Shown here piece after piece: positions 13,094 through 14,466 of a DNA stretch of 14,466 nucleotides (its first letter is position 1; every line of letters begins with the position of its first letter). The notes under the pieces were generated by a model. It did not search any database and was not told the DNA's origin. It saw nothing but the letters and a program-made list of their open reading frames with translations. The DNA is from Maritimibacter sp. (GTDB taxonomy: Bacteria > Pseudomonadota > Alphaproteobacteria > Rhodobacterales > Rhodobacteraceae). The stretch covers positions 304-14,769 of the forward strand of contig DOUP01000129.1 of the NCBI GenBank assembly GCA_003520545.1, written 5' to 3'. The translations under genes were made by a program, and so were the position numbers.

Positions 13094-13107
13094 CTGGATC
13101 AGTCCAG
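13094..13107. promoter_or_regulatory. Perfect palindrome CTGGA-N4-TCCAG
   Basis: CTGGA-TCAG-TCCAG is a perfect inverted repeat of Crp/Fnr-box geometry, 55 bases before the Crp/Fnr start and 82 before the gene at 13189. Autoregulation is possible. A perfect 8-base palindrome, GTCCGGAC, is adjacent at 13080-13087. Confidence 0.45.
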
Positions 13108-13132
13108 CATAGCAAAGTTTCTGTCAGAAGTA

Positions 13133-13144
13133 CGGATCAATCCG
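13133..13144. promoter_or_regulatory. Second palindrome CGGA-N4-TCCG
   Basis: CGGA-TCAA-TCCG shares the core GGATCARTCC with the palindrome at 13094-13107; centres are 38 bases apart. It lies 45 bases before the start at 13189 and may be a second operator for the same protein. Confidence 0.35.
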
Positions 13145-13188
13145 GGCCCACTCCAAGCGGGCCATGATCCACTGGAAGGAGCAACGGC

Positions 13189-13425
13189 ATGACCACGGCA
13201 AGCGAACATGCAGGCCAAGCCGCCCTGTCGATCTGCGAGGCACTGCTGCTTGCGATGAACGATCACGGCGTGCTCCCGGAGCACGAAATCGTGGGAGTCC
13301 TCCGCGACGCCGCGGCAACCCATGAGAACGCCGTCGGCACCGAACTTGAAACGGAAAACCACCGGGCTGTCGCGCGCCTGATCAACGCGATCATCGCTGG
13401 CGGTAACTCTGTTCGGCGCTCGTGA
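13189..13425 (+). CDS. Conserved 78-residue protein, paralogue of 1428-1664
   Basis: The product is a second member of the family seen at 1428-1664 and of equal length. It keeps ICEALLLAMND, DAAATHENAVG and IIAGGNSVRRS nearly unchanged, while the first ten residues and the segment after AVGTE vary. The conserved His-Glu-Asn in ATHENAVG could be a functional site, but no activity is known. It is probably cytosolic and helical. GGAAGGAG six bases or so before the ATG is a strong ribosome-binding site. It is divergent from the intact Crp/Fnr gene and probably under its control, given the palindromes between them. Confidence 0.85.
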   Translation: MTTASEHAGQAALSICEALLLAMNDHGVLPEHEIVGVLRDAAATHENAVGTELETENHRAVARLINAIIAGGNSVRRS

Positions 13426-13444
13426 CGTCGGGCACGACGAGCTC

Positions 13445-13591
13445 ATGGCGGATATCTGGATCCTGATCGGAAAATGGTCAGGGACCGAATTCAAGCTCGG
13501 TAGCGAAGATCTCATGATCATGAAGGAGAGCGGCATTCTCGGCCTTCGGTGCGTCAATCCACAAACTGACTGTGAACGAAGACGACAATGA
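13445..13591 (+). pseudogene. GroES (Cpn10) C-terminal remnant
   Basis: The 48-codon frame contains GKWSGTEFKLGSEDLMIMKE, then SGILGL, which matches the last third of GroES (typically GKWSGTEVKxxGEDLLIMKESDILGI). The first two thirds, including the mobile loop that binds GroEL, are absent. After the GroES match, the frame runs on through about 16 unrelated residues to TGA at 13589-13591. It cannot act as a co-chaperonin. No good ribosome-binding site precedes the ATG at 13445. It is likely the relic of an island-borne heat-shock gene, as such islands often carry extra chaperone genes. Confidence 0.75.
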
Positions 13592-13627
13592 CATCAGAAA
13601 CTGAAATTTGGATAAGGAGAAACTGAC

Positions 13628-13762
13628 ATGTCAAAAGGTGACAAGAAGCGCGGAAACAGAGAAGTGAAGAAGCCAAAGAAGGTAAAGGAAAAGGCCGTTG
13701 CGACAGCCGACTTTACGAAGGGCAAAAACGTGACCAGCTTGGGCGAGCACAAGAAGAAATAG
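13628..13762 (+). CDS. Tiny lysine-rich basic protein
   Basis: The 44-residue product begins MSKGDKKRGNREVKKPKKVK and ends GEHKKK. Roughly a third of its residues are Lys or Arg, and it has no hydrophobic core, so it is likely disordered and could bind nucleic acid or ribosomes. I recall similar short proteins (MSKGDKxRGNREAKKPKK) from alphaproteobacteria, with no known role. AAGGAG about eight bases before the ATG is a good ribosome-binding site. A hairpin directly after the stop may end its transcript. Confidence 0.82.
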   Translation: MSKGDKKRGNREVKKPKKVKEKAVATADFTKGKNVTSLGEHKKK

Positions 13763-13763
13763 G

Positions 13764-13790
13764 CGCTGCCAATAGTCCTATTCTGCAGCG
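13764..13790 (+). terminator. Hairpin directly after 13628-13762
   Basis: CGCTGC pairs with GCAGCG and, inside it, AATAG with CTATT around a 2-base turn, giving a long, slightly imperfect stem two bases after the stop. Only three Ts follow, so it is a moderate terminator candidate. Confidence 0.5.
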
Positions 13791-13857
13791 GCAGTTTACA
13801 TGACGCCGCGGTCCTCTAGGCTACCTGTTCGTCACTGCGGCCATTATCTCATTTCGG

Positions 13858-13884
13858 GCCGAGCGATGCAGACTGTCGCTCGGC
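13858..13884. repeat. Perfect 9-bp hairpin in the dehydrogenase leader
   Basis: GCCGAGCGA and TCGCTCGGC form a perfect 9-bp stem with a 9-base loop, 53 bases before the dehydrogenase start. The + strand after it is A-rich, not T-rich, so it is not a terminator for +. It could be an operator or an RNA leader element. Confidence 0.5.
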
Positions 13885-13937
13885 AACGAAAAAACCAGCC
13901 GGTCGCAGCAAGCACGATGAAGCAAAGAGGAAAGACC

Positions 13938-14466
13938 ATGAAAGGCGAGACGAACGCATCGCAGGAGGATGCTGTATCAGACTTGGGAATGTTGGAGAAA
14001 GCGCGCGAAAACCTCAAGATCGCCTGCGACCAGTTGAACATTCACCCCGACGTCTTCGAAGAACTGAGGCTCCCCCGCGAAACACTGTCCGCGACGCTTC
14101 TGATCCGGATGGACGATGGCAGCCGTCGTGCATTTCAGGCCTGGAGATGCCGCTACAACGACCGGCGCGGACCAACAAAAGGAGGCGTCCGGTTTCATCC
14201 TAATGTGACCCTGGACGAAATCGAGACGCTCGCCTTTTGGATGACGTTCAAATGTGCCGTTGCGAACCTGCCTTTCGGCGGCGGAAAGGGGGGGGTCTGC
14301 GTGGATACAAAGCAGCTTTCCCAAATCGAACTGGAACGGTTGAGCCGGGCCTACATCAGCGCTTTCGCACCCTTTATCGGGGCGGACCGGGATATCCTCG
14401 CGCCCGACATGTACACCAACGGCATCGTCATCGCTTGGATGTCCGACGAATTCAGCTTGATTTCCC
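13938..14466 (+). CDS. Glu/Leu/Phe/Val dehydrogenase, N-terminal part
   Basis: The first 176 residues are in the window; the gene runs off the end (the family is usually 420-480 residues). These enzymes deaminate an amino acid, most often glutamate to 2-oxoglutarate, with NAD(P). The substrate domain is intact: RGPTKGGVRFHP with Lys81, WMTFKCAVANLPFGGGKGG with Lys105 and the catalytic Lys117, and ILAPDMYTN with the catalytic Asp157. All match the positions conserved in glutamate dehydrogenase. The start at 13938 follows AGAGGAAAG. The missing NAD(P)-binding half prevents a call on cofactor. Its place in a stress-gene cluster, rather than beside nitrogen genes, suggests an accessory copy. Confidence 0.93.
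   Translation, partial: MKGETNASQEDAVSDLGMLEKARENLKIACDQLNIHPDVFEELRLPRETLSATLLIRMDDGSRRAFQAWRCRYNDRRGPTKGGVRFHPNVTLDEIETLAFWMTFKCAVANLPFGGGKGGVCVDTKQLSQIELERLSRAYISAFAPFIGADRDILAPDMYTNGIVIAWMSDEFSLIS

Overview
The window looks like an accessory island from an alphaproteobacterium, most likely a member of the Rhodobacteraceae. It is GC-rich, and its small stress proteins (CsbD, DUF3309, DUF1737, DUF2188-like and others), DUF3137 protein, WG-repeat protein and Crp/Fnr regulators resemble families I know from that group. This placement is from memory of protein families, not from a search. No rRNA, tRNA or CRISPR array was seen.

Layout. 1-950: four very small genes on +, encoding a CsbD-like protein and three small membrane proteins. 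971-2152: a decayed mobile border made of a frameshifted and truncated Crp/Fnr gene, a divergent 78-residue gene and a broken tyrosine recombinase. 2572-3919: a more AT-rich pair on +. The first gene has a MuF (phage minor head) tip domain followed by a probable toxin domain, and the second overlaps it and encodes a membrane-anchored, probably periplasmic partner, as expected for an immunity protein. 4386-8782: an envelope block of divergent genes. On - are a secreted protein of unknown function and the fused remains of a VWA gene and an OmpA gene. On + are a DUF3137 membrane protein and a large secreted WG-repeat protein. 8866-12246: more small cytoplasmic or membrane proteins of the stress type, with inverted repeats in the gaps. 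12305-13425: an intact version of the module seen broken at 971-1664, a Crp/Fnr regulator divergent from a 78-residue gene. 13445-14466: a GroES C-terminal remnant, a tiny basic protein and the start of a Glu/Leu/Phe/Val dehydrogenase that runs off the window.

How it fits together. Most intact genes encode small proteins of the kind associated with general stress or envelope maintenance. The Crp/Fnr regulator at 12305-13039 is the only regulator in view. Several intergenic regions carry palindromes of Crp/Fnr-box geometry (5 bp, 4 bp, 5 bp), with half-sites resembling CTGAC or CTGAT rather than the FNR half-site TTGAT. They lie before the genes at 1428, 9986, 10586/10923 and 13039/13189. I infer, without proof, that they may form a local regulon. 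The broken recombinase, truncated genes, fused genes and toxin-immunity cargo indicate repeated insertion and deletion.

Most interesting points: the MuF toxin-immunity pair, the shared palindromes and paralogous regulator modules, the internal ribosome-binding site in 9507-9986, a possible small RNA or tandem hairpin at 11906-11961, and the VWA/OmpA fusion junction.
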